From SAR92 clade bacterium (GTDB lineage Bacteria; Pseudomonadota; Gammaproteobacteria; Pseudomonadales; Porticoccaceae): DNA of 64,000 nt. Every line of letters begins with the position of its first letter. The first letter of the stretch is position 1. Below are positions 44,197 through 54,466 of the stretch, in pieces. The notes beneath the pieces are model-generated. The model ran no database searches, was not told the DNA's origin, and worked only from the letters and a program-made list of their open reading frames with translations. The stretch lies in NCBI GenBank assembly GCA_004211905.1, contig SHBP01000005.1, positions 84,326 through 148,325 of the forward strand. The letters are read 5' to 3'. The translations under genes were made by a program, and so were the position numbers.

Positions 44197-46356
44197 ATGT
44201 ATCAAGGCGAAACTCTTAGCCTCACACGACTAGATGGCGACTTTTTAGAGATTAATTTTAATAACCAGAACGGCTCGGTTAATAAGTTTGACAGTCAAAC
44301 CCTTAATGAGCTGCGCGAAGCTATGGTTATACTCAAGCAAGCGGAGTCTGTTGAAGGACTTTTGCTAACAAGTTCTAAATCAGTCTTTGTTGTCGGCGCT
44401 GATATTACTGAATTTTCAGTTATGTTTAACGCGACTCGCGATGAGTTTGTTTCCCAGGCAGCCGACGTCAACCGAATGTTCTCCGATATTGAAGATTTAC
44501 CTTATCCCACCGTGGCGGCAATTAATGGATTTGCTTTGGGTGGTGGGTTAGAAATTTGTCTTACCTGTGATAAAAGGGTGATTTCTGCAAGCGCTTCTAT
44601 CGGATTGCCGGAGACTGGCTTAGGCATAATGCCTGGGTGGGGTGGTACGGTGCGCTTGCCGCGACTGGTCGGTTTTAATTTAGCGTTAGGTTGGATAGTC
44701 TCCGGCGCGCCTCAGAGCGCAGACCAAGCAATGGCTGCAGGGGCAGTAGATCTCATTTCAGAGCCTAATAGTTTACGCAAAGATGCCTTAAACGTTCTGG
44801 TTGATCTTGCTTCTAGTAGTCCTGAGTTCCTTAGTCGGCGTCCTGCAAAGCTGGGCCCTGTTGCGATAACTGCCCAAGAAGCTGCAGTGGCGGCGGAGGA
44901 CGCTTGCAATGCTGTTCGTAGTCGTCAGGGTGAAAACTATCCCGCGGCCTTCTCAGTCTCTGAGCTTATGGTCAGCGCATGCGAGTTGAGCCGAGATGAT
45001 GCTGTTTCCCTAGAAAATCACGCGTTCTTCGAGATCACTCAAACATCTCAAGCACGCGCTCTAACGGGATTGTTCCTTGGAGAGCAGTACGTAGTTAAGC
45101 AGGCCAAGGTACGCAATGAGCCTTTTGCAGCAACAAGTCAACCTGTCGCATGTTCAGCAGTTATTGGAGCCGGAATCATGGGCGGTGGAATTGCCTACCA
45201 AAACGCCTTAAAAGGTATTCCTATTATTATGAAGGATATTAATCAGGCTGCACTGGATTTAGGTATTAGCGAAGCTTCGAAATTACTCAATCGTGGCGTT
45301 AAACGAGGTAAGTTAACAGAGGCTAAAGCAGAGGCTGTTCTCTCTCGGATTACGCCTTCCCTGGACGATGATTCGATCACTAACTGCGATATGGTTGTTG
45401 AAGCAGTTGTTGAACTCGAGTCTGTTAAAGCTCAGGTGTTGGCGTCTGTTGAAGCTCAGTTGTCTAGTATTGATAGTGTAATCTGCTCAAACACGTCCAC
45501 TATTTCTATAAATCGTCTTGCTGATTCGCTGCAGCGTCCAGAAAACTTTTGTGGAATGCACTTTTTCAATCCTGTTCACGCTATGCCGTTGGTTGAGATT
45601 ATTCGTGGTGAACATAGTTCTGATCAGACCATTGCGGCGGTATGCGCTTACGCTTTGCGTTTGGGTAAAAAGCCAATAGTAGTTAACGATTGTCCAGGAT
45701 TTTTGGTTAATCGGGTCTTGTTCGCGGCCTTGTTAGGCATGGAAATGTTGATTGCCGAAGGCGCAGATTTTGAGCAGATTGATCAAGTTATGGAGAAGTG
45801 GGGCTTGCCGATGGGTCCCGCTTATCTCAGCGATGTTATTGGTCTAGATACAATAGTTCATTGTTATTCGGTTCTTCTTAAAGGACTGCCAGAACGGTTT
45901 ATTGAAATAGAGCCTTCCAGATCATCACAAGTTCTGTTTGACGGGGAGCGTCTCGGACAAAAGAATGGGCTAGGTTATTACAAGTACTCAAAGAATGACC
46001 AGGGGAGGCCATCTAAAACAGCTGATACCTCTGTAATTGCGACTTTCGAGAACCTATTTGGTAAAGCTAAAGCTTTTGAAGAGCAAGAAATAGTATCTCG
46101 CATTATGGGTGCCATGGGTATGGAGATGGTGCGATGCCTTGAAGAAGGGGTGGTAGCCTCACCCACAGAGGCTGATATGGCACTGATTTATGGTATAGGC
46201 TTTCCCTCCTTTAGAGGAGGAATCTGCCGATGGATGGATGAATTAGGTTTATCTGAGCTCTGCGCGATGGGCGACAAGTATTCATTAATAAGCCCCCTCT
46301 ATGCACCTACCACAGCACTTAGAGTAAAAGCGGCGAAGGGTGAAGCTCTATACTAA
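44197..46356 (+). CDS. fadB: Fatty acid oxidation complex alpha subunit
   Basis: FadB is the multifunctional hydratase / 3-hydroxyacyl-CoA dehydrogenase of beta-oxidation. From ATG 44197 (AGGA about 10 bases upstream) it has 719 residues, close to E. coli FadB. The N-terminal crotonase part has NGFALGGGLEICL and GLPETGLGIMPGWGGT with the catalytic Glu. The dehydrogenase part has VIGAGIMGGGIAYQNA and the catalytic His in GMHFFNPVHAMPLVE. The expected partner gene fadA is not downstream; the next gene is on the opposite strand. Confidence 0.92.
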   Translation: MYQGETLSLTRLDGDFLEINFNNQNGSVNKFDSQTLNELREAMVILKQAESVEGLLLTSSKSVFVVGADITEFSVMFNATRDEFVSQAADVNRMFSDIEDLPYPTVAAINGFALGGGLEICLTCDKRVISASASIGLPETGLGIMPGWGGTVRLPRLVGFNLALGWIVSGAPQSADQAMAAGAVDLISEPNSLRKDALNVLVDLASSSPEFLSRRPAKLGPVAITAQEAAVAAEDACNAVRSRQGENYPAAFSVSELMVSACELSRDDAVSLENHAFFEITQTSQARALTGLFLGEQYVVKQAKVRNEPFAATSQPVACSAVIGAGIMGGGIAYQNALKGIPIIMKDINQAALDLGISEASKLLNRGVKRGKLTEAKAEAVLSRITPSLDDDSITNCDMVVEAVVELESVKAQVLASVEAQLSSIDSVICSNTSTISINRLADSLQRPENFCGMHFFNPVHAMPLVEIIRGEHSSDQTIAAVCAYALRLGKKPIVVNDCPGFLVNRVLFAALLGMEMLIAEGADFEQIDQVMEKWGLPMGPAYLSDVIGLDTIVHCYSVLLKGLPERFIEIEPSRSSQVLFDGERLGQKNGLGYYKYSKNDQGRPSKTADTSVIATFENLFGKAKAFEEQEIVSRIMGAMGMEMVRCLEEGVVASPTEADMALIYGIGFPSFRGGICRWMDELGLSELCAMGDKYSLISPLYAPTTALRVKAAKGEALY

Positions 46357-47297
46357 TTACTTAAATGATGTTCAAAGAAGCGCCAAATCTCATCGGTGGC
46401 GCTAATGTCTCTATTAGTGGCGCCGTAGAGCTCCAATGCTTCTTTTTCCTCTTCTAAGCTCCACTTTGCCATTGGCCAGCGATGCCCGCCACCGTGCAGG
46501 GTATAAGACCAGACTTCCTTGGAGTTATCGGTTGAGAAATAGCGCTCAAACAGAATTGTAGTGTTGTCATTTTTATCTATATCTTTTAAGGACAGCCGCT
46601 CTTTTTGATCCAAGCCGTTTGCCTTCGCCCAAAACCTGGTGGTTTCCGGTACGCTGAAATAGGCCCCATAACCGTCCATATTCGCCATATCGCCCTCATA
46701 GCGGGAAATTACATCGTTTGTTCCATGAAGTTGAAATACGGGTAAAGGTTTAGTGAGGATGCATTGATTTTGAAAGTGCTTCATAAAAATGCCGGTTACT
46801 GAGGCGATAGCACCATAAAGTTCAGAATTAGTGCATCCCATCAAATAGGCCATGTCGCCGCCATTGGAATTGCCAGCTAAAAATGTACGTCCAGGAGACG
46901 CATCAAATTGTTTCTGTAATTTTAAAGTCAGCGCTTTTACGAAGCCAATGTCATCTACTTTGCTAGCTACATTGGTGTCATAGCCAACATTAAAAAATCT
47001 GTAGCCATTTTGATCAACGGTGCCTTGGGGATAGGCAACGATAAAACCTTGTTGATCAGCGAGAGTATTAAATGCCGAATATCTCATGATCAATTGCGCT
47101 GACCCCATGTAGCCATGCATGACAATGATCAAGGGAGCATCAGGTTCAATATCGACTGGAACATATAGCAAGAATGTACGTGTTAGACCGCCATGTTCTA
47201 TGGTCCTTTCCAATGGATCTGCAAGGGTTGTCGAAGTACCTCCAAGACTTGACTGTGAGAGCAATAATGCCGCCAAGCATAGCAGTCGATTCAGCAT
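46353..47297 (-). CDS. Secreted PHB-depolymerase/LpqC-family esterase
   Basis: The 314-residue protein has a signal peptide (LLCLAALLLSQSS) and an alpha/beta-hydrolase domain of the PHB depolymerase/feruloyl-esterase type. The oxyanion His61-Gly62 is in IVMHGYMGS and the nucleophile Ser144 in AGNSNGGDMAY (GxSxG). The catalytic His is probably in HGGGHRWP. It is likely exported and cleaves an ester; the substrate is unknown. Its start lies 2 bases after the stop of the serine hydrolase gene upstream, so the two form an operon. Confidence 0.85.
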   Translation of the reverse strand: MLNRLLCLAALLLSQSSLGGTSTTLADPLERTIEHGGLTRTFLLYVPVDIEPDAPLIIVMHGYMGSAQLIMRYSAFNTLADQQGFIVAYPQGTVDQNGYRFFNVGYDTNVASKVDDIGFVKALTLKLQKQFDASPGRTFLAGNSNGGDMAYLMGCTNSELYGAIASVTGIFMKHFQNQCILTKPLPVFQLHGTNDVISRYEGDMANMDGYGAYFSVPETTRFWAKANGLDQKERLSLKDIDKNDNTTILFERYFSTDNSKEVWSYTLHGGGHRWPMAKWSLEEEKEALELYGATNRDISATDEIWRFFEHHLSN

Positions 47298-47299
47298 TG

Positions 47300-48481
47300 C
47301 TATTTGACCGCCGTAGCTATTGCTCTGAACATTTCCAAATGAACAAAGTCACTTGATGGCGCATAACTGATGTCGTTGTAAAATGGATTAGCTGACAGTT
47401 TCACGATCACCGTATTGGTCTCGGGGTTGATGTACATGTACTGACCATAGACACCCATTGCCATAAACTCACGGCTGTCACCATCTGTAATCCACCACTG
47501 ATAGCCATAACCAAAAGATTCTGAAGGTAACAGGTGCGGAGCATCAGGAGTGATTGAATCCTTGACCCAAGAGGAGGGAACAATTTGTTCTCCATTCCAG
47601 TCTCCATCATGCAAATACAATGAGCTAAGCTTGGCGAAGTCCCTTATGGTTAAATTTAGACCTCCTAAGGCCATTTCCATACCATCACCGTCGATTACCC
47701 AATAACCTAGATATTCCATCCCTAGGGGCTCATAAAGCTTCTCCTGCATGTAATCCGTAATCGTCCTGGCTGTGGCCCGTGTAATGATCATTCCCAGAAC
47801 ATGTGTATTAATGCTTACGTAGTGATTTAACGTACCAGGCTGAACTTCACGCTCTAAAGTTCCCGCGAAGGCATCTTGAGAATTACCTAAGGAAAAATCA
47901 CGCCCCCAGCGGTTAATGTCGCTATAAAAATCGCCGTAGTCCTCATTAAAACCTACACCAGTGGACATTTGCAGAACATCTTTAATGCTAACTCCCTCGT
48001 ACCCTGAGCCGATGAGTTCAGGCGCATAGGCCTCAACGGGGTCTTCGATGCTTTTAATATAGCCTTCACTAACCGCAATACCCACTAGTGCAGAAATGAA
48101 GGACTTGGCCATTGACCAAGAAATATTTTGCGTACTCTCAGTATTACCTCGGTAATAATTTTCAAGCCGAATCTCATCGGCTTGTATAACGAGCAACCCG
48201 GTTGTCCAAGAATCCTTCAAAAACGCTGCCGTATCAAAAATAGTGCCATCACTGCTAAATGTTAGCGGGAGACTCAAGCGCTCGCCTTGCGCGTAACGAT
48301 AGGGCTTTGCTGCTTTGTTAAGCTGACGTGTTGGCCATATCTCTTTGACAGAGCGAAAATTCTCGACGATTTGACCCTCATCAAAAAGGTGGTAAGTAGT
48401 GTTAAGAGCTTTTATCTTTGGAAAAGCCCAGATGCCGACCACAAGGAGTGCGACTAAAATACCGATAAAGAACTTTTTCAT
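47300..48481 (-). CDS. Serine hydrolase, beta-lactamase/class C-like family
   Basis: The 393-residue protein begins with a membrane anchor or uncleaved signal (KKFFIGILVALLVVGIWAF). It then has a beta-lactamase-fold domain with the SxxK motif Ser123-Met-Ala-Lys126 (WSMAKSF), a Tyr-bearing second motif in NHYVSINTHVLG, and PSESFGYGYQWWITDGD near the C-terminus. Members include esterases and carboxypeptidases as well as beta-lactamases, so resistance should not be assumed. It is the first gene of an operon with the esterase. Confidence 0.85.
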   Translation of the reverse strand: MKKFFIGILVALLVVGIWAFPKIKALNTTYHLFDEGQIVENFRSVKEIWPTRQLNKAAKPYRYAQGERLSLPLTFSSDGTIFDTAAFLKDSWTTGLLVIQADEIRLENYYRGNTESTQNISWSMAKSFISALVGIAVSEGYIKSIEDPVEAYAPELIGSGYEGVSIKDVLQMSTGVGFNEDYGDFYSDINRWGRDFSLGNSQDAFAGTLEREVQPGTLNHYVSINTHVLGMIITRATARTITDYMQEKLYEPLGMEYLGYWVIDGDGMEMALGGLNLTIRDFAKLSSLYLHDGDWNGEQIVPSSWVKDSITPDAPHLLPSESFGYGYQWWITDGDSREFMAMGVYGQYMYINPETNTVIVKLSANPFYNDISYAPSSDFVHLEMFRAIATAVK

Positions 48482-48569
48482 AAAAGCTGTGACCTAATGA
48501 GGACTGAAGGTAATTGACGAAGACTAGACCCCAATATTGATGGGTGCAAGCGGTTTTTACAGGCATTAA

Positions 48570-48599
48570 AAAGGGCGGATAAATATCCACCCTTTTTTT
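48570..48599 (-). terminator. Intrinsic terminator of aceA
   Basis: A long stem (AAAGGGCGGATA 48570-48581 pairing with TATCCACCCTTT 48584-48595, one mismatch) with a 2-base loop is flanked by T-runs on both strands. It is placed to end the minus-strand aceA transcript. Confidence 0.85.
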
Positions 48600-48617
48600 G
48601 TTAACACTCAGGTCGAA

Positions 48618-50198
48618 CTAGAACTGGTTCATGGTATTGTCTTTACCTGAGGCTTTAAGAGCTGCTTCACCAGCAAAGTACTCTTTGTGATCATCACCCA
48701 TATCAGAGCCTGCCATGTTTTGGTGCTTAACACATGCAATTCCCTGTCGGATTTCCTTGCGCTGAACACCCGCAACATATCCCAGCATGCCTTGCTCTCC
48801 AAAGTACTCTTTGGCCAGATTGTCTGTTGAGAGTGCCGCCGTGTGGTAGGTGGGCAGAGTGATGAGGTGGTGAAAAATACCTGCACCTTTAGCCGCATCG
48901 GCCTGGAAGGTTCGAATCTTCTCGTCAGCGTCGGCCGCTAAATCAGTTCCATCATAGTCTGCATTCATTAGGTCTCCGCGATCATAGGCAGCCATATCTT
49001 TTCCTTCATCGGCCCATGCATCAAAGACCTGCTGGCGGAAGTTAAGAGTCCAGTTAAATGACGGACTGTTGTTATAGACTAGCTTAGCATTAGGGACCAC
49101 TTTACGGATCTCATCAACCATGGCACCGATTTGGCCAATATGGGGTTTTTCGGTTTCAATCCAAATCATATCCGCACCATTTTGAAGGCTCGTAATACTA
49201 TCAAGCACACAACGGGCTTCACCGGTTCCTGGTCGGAACTGAAAGAGATTGCTCGGCAAGCGCTTAGGACGGACTAATTTCCCATTCTGGTTAAGAACCA
49301 CGTCTCCATTCTTCATTTGATCAGGAGTGATCTCTTCGACGTCCAAGAACGAATTGTATTGGTCACCAAGATCTCCTGGTTCGTTTGTAACAGCTATCTG
49401 CTTGGTGAGTCCAGCACCCAACGAGTCAGTCCGTGCGACGATCACGCCATCATCAACACCCAATTCTAAGAATGCATAGCGAACCGCGTTAATTTTGGCT
49501 AAGAAATCAGCATGTGGCACGGTTACCTTACCGTCTTGGTGACCACATTGCTTTTCATCTGAGACCTGATTCTCAATTTGAATGCAGCATGCCCCTGCTT
49601 CAATCATCTGCTTTGCCATGAGATATGTGGCTTCAGCATTGCCAAAGCCAGCATCAATATCAGCAACAATCGGTACTACGTGGGTTTCAAAATTATCAAT
49701 TTGCCCCTGAATTGCTATTTTAGCATCGCCCTCGGCTGCATCTAACTGGCGGAATAGCCCACCCAACTCACGTGCATCTGCTTGGCGTAAAAATGTATAA
49801 AGCTCAGCAATTAGTGCTGCAACTGATGTTTTCTCATGCATTGACTGGTCGGGCAGGGGGCCAAAGTCAGATCGCAGAGCCGCTACCATCCAACCAGAAA
49901 GGTATAGATACTTCTTTTTGGTCGTACCAAAATGCTTTTTAATCGAAATAAGCTTCTGCTGCCCAATAAATCCATGCCAGCAACCTAACGATTGAGTATA
50001 TGCTGAAGGATCAGCGTCGTATTCAGCCATATCTTGGCGCATCACTCCGGCGGTATACTTCGCTATATCTAGCCCGGTTTTGAATCGGTTTTGAGCTCTC
50101 ATTCTGGCTGCAGAATCAGCGCTAATCGCCCCCCAGTTTGAGCCGTTGGCTGCAATAATGTCGGCTAAATCAGCCGCTTCTTTTGAAAAAGTAGGCAT
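48618..50198 (-). CDS. aceA: Isocitrate lyase
   Basis: AceA splits isocitrate to succinate and glyoxylate, the first step of the glyoxylate shunt. The 526-residue protein is of the longer subtype known from pseudomonads. The catalytic loop KQCGH has Cys218 (the usual motif is KKCGH, so one position differs). Metal-site residues lie in VADIDAGFGNAEA and substrate-binding residues in the YNNSPSFNWT segment. It is divergent from a LysR regulator about 100 bases away, with glcB beyond it. Confidence 0.95.
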   Translation of the reverse strand: MPTFSKEAADLADIIAANGSNWGAISADSAARMRAQNRFKTGLDIAKYTAGVMRQDMAEYDADPSAYTQSLGCWHGFIGQQKLISIKKHFGTTKKKYLYLSGWMVAALRSDFGPLPDQSMHEKTSVAALIAELYTFLRQADARELGGLFRQLDAAEGDAKIAIQGQIDNFETHVVPIVADIDAGFGNAEATYLMAKQMIEAGACCIQIENQVSDEKQCGHQDGKVTVPHADFLAKINAVRYAFLELGVDDGVIVARTDSLGAGLTKQIAVTNEPGDLGDQYNSFLDVEEITPDQMKNGDVVLNQNGKLVRPKRLPSNLFQFRPGTGEARCVLDSITSLQNGADMIWIETEKPHIGQIGAMVDEIRKVVPNAKLVYNNSPSFNWTLNFRQQVFDAWADEGKDMAAYDRGDLMNADYDGTDLAADADEKIRTFQADAAKGAGIFHHLITLPTYHTAALSTDNLAKEYFGEQGMLGYVAGVQRKEIRQGIACVKHQNMAGSDMGDDHKEYFAGEAALKASGKDNTMNQF

Positions 50199-50302
50199 TT
50201 AACAATCCTTTTAATGTGTTGTGAATATTTGACTGTGAGCGCAGTTTAGGTATCATGCCGACATTAATCTATATTATCATTTTTATCTTGGGTATTTTTT
50301 GT

Positions 50303-51244
50303 ATGAATATGTCACGGATTGATCTAAACCTGCTTGTTTACCTCGACGTCCTGCTTAGAGAATGCAACGTTACACGAGCTGCAGAGGAGCTAGGGATTAG
50401 TCAGCCAGCAATGTCCAATAGCTTAAGACGTCTACGTGATCTGTTTGACGACCCTATTTTAGTGCGAACAAGCGATGGAATGACTCCAACTGACAGAGCC
50501 CTAGAGTTGCAGCCTTTGGTGCGCACGGTTCTTGCGGCGGCAGAGCAAGCAGTTCTGCCAAAGACAGAATTTGAGCCCTCTGCATCGACACGTATTTTCA
50601 GAATCATGGCAAGCGACTATAGTGAGGCCACCTTGTTGCCGCTTTTATTAACAAAGCTTCGCGAGCAGGCACCTAACGTCCGTCTGGATATAATGACCCC
50701 AAGTGATGTAAGTTTTCATGATGTTGAGCGAGGAAAGGTAGATCTTGTAATTAACCGCTTTGATACGCTGCCCCAGTCGTTTCACCAGGTAAGGCTCTGG
50801 GATGACAGTTTTTCATGTGTAGTTAGTAAGTCCAATCCCATCACTGAAGATTGGAACTTGAAGTCCTACCTCTCTGGAAAGCATGTTTGGGTGAGTAAAA
50901 CAGGCATGGGTGTGGGCGTCGGTATGAGTTCAGATGATGTGCAGCGTCTTGGCTGGGTTGATGACGCACTGGATCAAATAGGTGAAAAGAGAGATATTAC
51001 GCTGTTTACTCGTCACTACCAGGCGGCTGTGTTGCTTGGGGAGCAGAAAGACCTTATCGTAACATTGCCCTCTATGGCAGCTCGACAGCTTGAGCACAAT
51101 CCTAAGGTTGTGATTTTAGACCCGCCGTTTGAGATACCGCGAATGCGCTTAAAAATGGTTTGGAGCCCATTACTACAGCATGATCCAGGTCATCGCTGGA
51201 TCCGGCAGCTGATTAAGCAGGTGTCGGAGCAAATACTGGGCTAG
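50303..51244 (+). CDS. LysR-family transcriptional regulator
   Basis: From ATG 50303 the protein has 313 residues: an N-terminal winged helix-turn-helix (about 5-62; RIDLNLLVYLDVLLREC, then AAEELGISQPAMSNSLRRLR) and a periplasmic-binding-type effector domain. A longer frame from 50255 adds only a hydrophobic stretch atypical of LysR proteins, so it is not used; ATG 50309 is also possible. It sits between aceA (divergent) and glcB (same strand, about 115 bases on), so it may sense a related metabolite and control the glyoxylate shunt. That role is inferred from position. Confidence 0.9.
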   Translation: MNMSRIDLNLLVYLDVLLRECNVTRAAEELGISQPAMSNSLRRLRDLFDDPILVRTSDGMTPTDRALELQPLVRTVLAAAEQAVLPKTEFEPSASTRIFRIMASDYSEATLLPLLLTKLREQAPNVRLDIMTPSDVSFHDVERGKVDLVINRFDTLPQSFHQVRLWDDSFSCVVSKSNPITEDWNLKSYLSGKHVWVSKTGMGVGVGMSSDDVQRLGWVDDALDQIGEKRDITLFTRHYQAAVLLGEQKDLIVTLPSMAARQLEHNPKVVILDPPFEIPRMRLKMVWSPLLQHDPGHRWIRQLIKQVSEQILG

Positions 51245-51360
51245 CACTCTTCTCGGCAATTATCCGCTTGCTGAATAATAGGGATACAAACAATAGATTT
51301 GGAAAATGGTCGCCATATTAATACACTTATTGCTTGCTTAATATGCCGGAGACACCTCAA

Positions 51361-53523
51361 ATGAGTCAGTTTTTTCAAGAATTTGGCCTTCAAGTCACAA
51401 AACCTATCCACGACCTAGTTAATCAGTCGATTCTCCCCGGAACCGGCATAGATCCTGAGCACTTCTGGTCTGGATTTGCCGCAATAGTGGAGCGATTCGC
51501 TCCAATCAATGCGCATTTGTTGTCTGTACGAGACGACCTGCAAGCTAAAATTGATCATTGGCATATAGCACATAGAGAAGACTTTGAGTTTAGTGAGTAC
51601 AAGGCTTTTTTGCAGGATATAGGTTACTTGGTTGCTCAAGGAGATGCTTTTGGTATTAGCCCGGAGAATGTTGATACTGAAATTACCCATCAAGCCGGCC
51701 CCCAGCTCGTTGTTCCAATTATGAATGCTCGTTTTGCGCTCAACGCTGCGAATGCGCGGTGGGGTAGTCTCTATGATGCACTTTACGGAAACGATGTCAT
51801 TCCTGAGGAGGGGGGCGCAGAAAAAACGGGCGGTTACAACCCTGTTCGAGGCCAAAGGGTGATCGATTATGGTAGAGACTTCCTTGACGGCGCTGCTCCA
51901 CTAGTTGAAGGTTCGCACCACGATGCAATTAGCTACAGGGTAGCTAATGGGCAGTTGGAGGTGCAACTTGGATCTAACACCATTAGTTATTTACGTAATC
52001 AAGACCAGTTTATGGGCTATTTGGGTGAGCCAGGAAATCCTTGCTCAATATTGTTAATTAACAATAGCTTACACTTAGAAATTCAAGTTGATTATAAGAA
52101 TAATGTAGGCGCTTCAGATAAGGCAGGTGTTAAAGATATAGTGCTTGAAGCGGCGTTAACGACGATTATGGATTGTGAAGATTCCGTCGCTGCAGTGGAT
52201 GCAGAAGACAAAGCTCTGGCTTATTCAAATTGGCTGGGGTTAATTAAAGGTGACTTACAGGAAACCATTACACGTAGCGGCAGCAGTTTTGTTAGAAAAA
52301 TGAATGCTGACCGTCAATATAAAGCAGCTGACGGCTCCCAGATGAGCTTAAATGGTCGCAGCTTGATGTTTATCCGCAATGTAGGTCATTTAATGACCAA
52401 TCCGGCAATTTTGTGCTCTGATGGTAGTGAGATTCCTGAAGGTATTATGGATGGGGTGATTACTAGTCTTATATCCCTTCACGACATAAGGCGCCAGAGT
52501 GGTCTGTCTAATTCTACTGCAGGCAGTATCTACATTGTTAAGCCCAAGATGCATGGCCCAGATGAGGTGGCCTTTACCAACGATCTGTTTGATGCCATTG
52601 AAGACTTGCTTGAGCTGGATCGCCATACCATAAAGGTTGGCATTATGGACGAAGAACGCAGAACATCCGTCAACCTTAAAGAGTGTATCCGTGCTGCTCA
52701 GGGACGTGTGGTCTTTATAAACACAGGATTTCTAGATCGAACCGGTGATGAAATCCATACCAGCATGCTTGCCGGCCCCTTTGCCCTTAAAGCTGATCTT
52801 AAGACGCTACCTTGGATTAAAGCCTATGAAGACCAGAATGTTGATGTCGGCCTAGCTTGCAGTCTCAAGGGTAAGGCTCAGATTGGAAAGGGCATGTGGG
52901 CGACTCCAGATAATATGGCCGATATGATGAAAATCAAGATAGGTCATCCAAAATCTGGTGCGAATTGCGCCTGGGTACCTTCACCTACGGCCGCTACGCT
53001 CCATGCTATGCATTATCATCAAGTTGATGTACCAACCCTGCAAGACGAGCTTGTAAGCCGTACTAAGGCAAACGTGGACGATATTCTTACGATTCCTCTT
53101 CTAGGGGATCAAATTCTTACATCTCAAGAGGTACAACTAGAACTTGATAACAACGTTCAGGGCTTGCTTGGATACGTCGTTCGCTGGGTGGAGCAGGGTG
53201 TCGGCTGTTCTAAGGTGCCAGACATTAATAATGTGGGTCTGATGGAAGACCGTGCAACCCTGCGTATTTCCAGCCAGCACATTGCTAACTGGCTTCATCA
53301 TGGCATCTGTTCCTCTGATCAGGTTATGGAAACTCTTAAGCGTATGGCTGTTGTCGTAGATGGGCAAAATACTGGAGATCCTGATTACGTAGCTATGAGT
53401 CCAGATTTTGCTAGTAGTGTTGCTTTCAGTGCGGCTTGTGACCTTGTATTTAAAGGTTTAGAGCAGCCTAGCGGCTACACTGAGCCGCTACTTCACGCGT
53501 ATCGTCAAAAAGCTAAAGCGTAA
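51361..53523 (+). CDS. glcB: Malate synthase G
   Basis: GlcB condenses glyoxylate with acetyl-CoA to malate. From ATG 51361 (GGAG at 51348-51351) the protein has 720 residues, the norm for isoform G. It shows the TIM-barrel signature [34 protein letters not shown], and NIWHHG-type C-terminal sequence IANWLHHG. With aceA across the LysR gene it completes the glyoxylate shunt. rraA follows 15 bases downstream. Confidence 0.95.
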   Translation: MSQFFQEFGLQVTKPIHDLVNQSILPGTGIDPEHFWSGFAAIVERFAPINAHLLSVRDDLQAKIDHWHIAHREDFEFSEYKAFLQDIGYLVAQGDAFGISPENVDTEITHQAGPQLVVPIMNARFALNAANARWGSLYDALYGNDVIPEEGGAEKTGGYNPVRGQRVIDYGRDFLDGAAPLVEGSHHDAISYRVANGQLEVQLGSNTISYLRNQDQFMGYLGEPGNPCSILLINNSLHLEIQVDYKNNVGASDKAGVKDIVLEAALTTIMDCEDSVAAVDAEDKALAYSNWLGLIKGDLQETITRSGSSFVRKMNADRQYKAADGSQMSLNGRSLMFIRNVGHLMTNPAILCSDGSEIPEGIMDGVITSLISLHDIRRQSGLSNSTAGSIYIVKPKMHGPDEVAFTNDLFDAIEDLLELDRHTIKVGIMDEERRTSVNLKECIRAAQGRVVFINTGFLDRTGDEIHTSMLAGPFALKADLKTLPWIKAYEDQNVDVGLACSLKGKAQIGKGMWATPDNMADMMKIKIGHPKSGANCAWVPSPTAATLHAMHYHQVDVPTLQDELVSRTKANVDDILTIPLLGDQILTSQEVQLELDNNVQGLLGYVVRWVEQGVGCSKVPDINNVGLMEDRATLRISSQHIANWLHHGICSSDQVMETLKRMAVVVDGQNTGDPDYVAMSPDFASSVAFSAACDLVFKGLEQPSGYTEPLLHAYRQKAKA

Positions 53524-53538
53524 AAAGGACTAAAAGCG

Positions 53539-54015
53539 ATGAAATCGACGCCAGACTTATGTGATGAATACCCCGAACTAGTTAGTGTTGTCGAACCTAT
53601 CTTTAGCAACTTTGGTGGTCGTGAGTGTTTTTCAGGTCAAATAGTAACAGTCAAATGCTTTGAAGATAACAGCGTGGTTAAACAGCTTGTTGGCACTAAA
53701 GGCAACGGCAGGGTGATGGTAGTCGATGCCGGAGGAAGTATGCGCAGGGCCTGTCTTGGAGACATGTTAGCTGAGCTAGCATCAGTCAATGGATGGTCCG
53801 GTATTATCATGTTTGGTTGTATTCGTGATGTGGATCAAATCATGGCGACTGACATAGGTGTTCAAGCCTTGGGTGTGCATCCTATGAAGACAGACAAGAA
53901 AGGAATTGGCGAGCAGGATGTGGTTGTTAGTTTTGCAGGGGTTACATTTAGCCCCGGAGACTATATTTACGCAGATAACAACGGAATTATCACCTCTAAA
54001 GAGAGCTTAGCCTGA
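53539..54015 (+). CDS. rraA: RraA-family protein with the D-X20-R-D aldolase motif
   Basis: RraA was described as an inhibitor of RNase E; its fold is shared by HMG/CHA-type aldolases and oxaloacetate decarboxylases. The 158-residue protein is clearly RraA-like ([34 protein letters not shown]). It keeps Asp75, then 20 residues, then Arg96-Asp97 (GCIRDVDQ), whereas as I recall E. coli RraA lacks the final Asp. It follows glcB by 15 bases, so a role in C2/C4 acid metabolism, such as oxaloacetate decarboxylation, is possible. Confidence 0.88.
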   Translation: MKSTPDLCDEYPELVSVVEPIFSNFGGRECFSGQIVTVKCFEDNSVVKQLVGTKGNGRVMVVDAGGSMRRACLGDMLAELASVNGWSGIIMFGCIRDVDQIMATDIGVQALGVHPMKTDKKGIGEQDVVVSFAGVTFSPGDYIYADNNGIITSKESLA

Positions 54016-54022
54016 CACTACA

Positions 54023-54448
54023 CTAGGGTCGTCGGGCCATGGCAATATGCTCTATATTGGCTTCTAAAAACACATCACCATAAGGTGAAAAACCTAGGCG
54101 CTCATAAAATGCTCTTGCGTGTAATTGGGCGTTCAAATAAACCGTTTCCATCCCCGCATGCACTGCGTATTCCAAAGCTGCCTGCATAATTTGGCGCCCA
54201 ATACCCTTATTGCGGCTTTCTTTAAGCACCGCCATACGCCCAAAGTGGCCATCTGACAACATTCGTGCCGTGCCAATGGCCCGGCCTTGCTCATTGCGGG
54301 CAAGCCAGTGGATTGCTGATGCGTCGTTATGATCAAAGTCTATATCAAAAGGCACATTTTGTTCTTCAACAAATACAGGCATGCGTATAGATTTAATAAT
54401 TTGTTCGTCCGTATGCCAAGTGGCTTGGGTAATTGTAATAGCACTCAT
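54023..54448 (-). CDS. GNAT-family acetyltransferase
   Basis: The 141-residue protein from ATG 54448 is a GNAT N-acetyltransferase related to the ElaA/YjcF-like group (VFVEEQNVPFDIDFD near the N-terminus). The acetyl-CoA-binding motif is RNKGIGRQIMQAAL, and ARAFYERLGFSPYGDVF closes the domain. The substrate is unknown. It lies 19 bases after the roxA-like gene on the same strand and tail-to-tail with rraA. A start at 54457 is also possible. Confidence 0.85.
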   Translation of the reverse strand: MSAITITQATWHTDEQIIKSIRMPVFVEEQNVPFDIDFDHNDASAIHWLARNEQGRAIGTARMLSDGHFGRMAVLKESRNKGIGRQIMQAALEYAVHAGMETVYLNAQLHARAFYERLGFSPYGDVFLEANIEHIAMARRP

Positions 54449-54466
54449 ATTAACCATGACTCCGGA

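Noticed and set aside
50255..50302. A longer N-terminus for the LysR regulator
   Set aside because: The added residues are hydrophobic and unlike LysR proteins, and the helix-turn-helix starts normally from ATG 50303.
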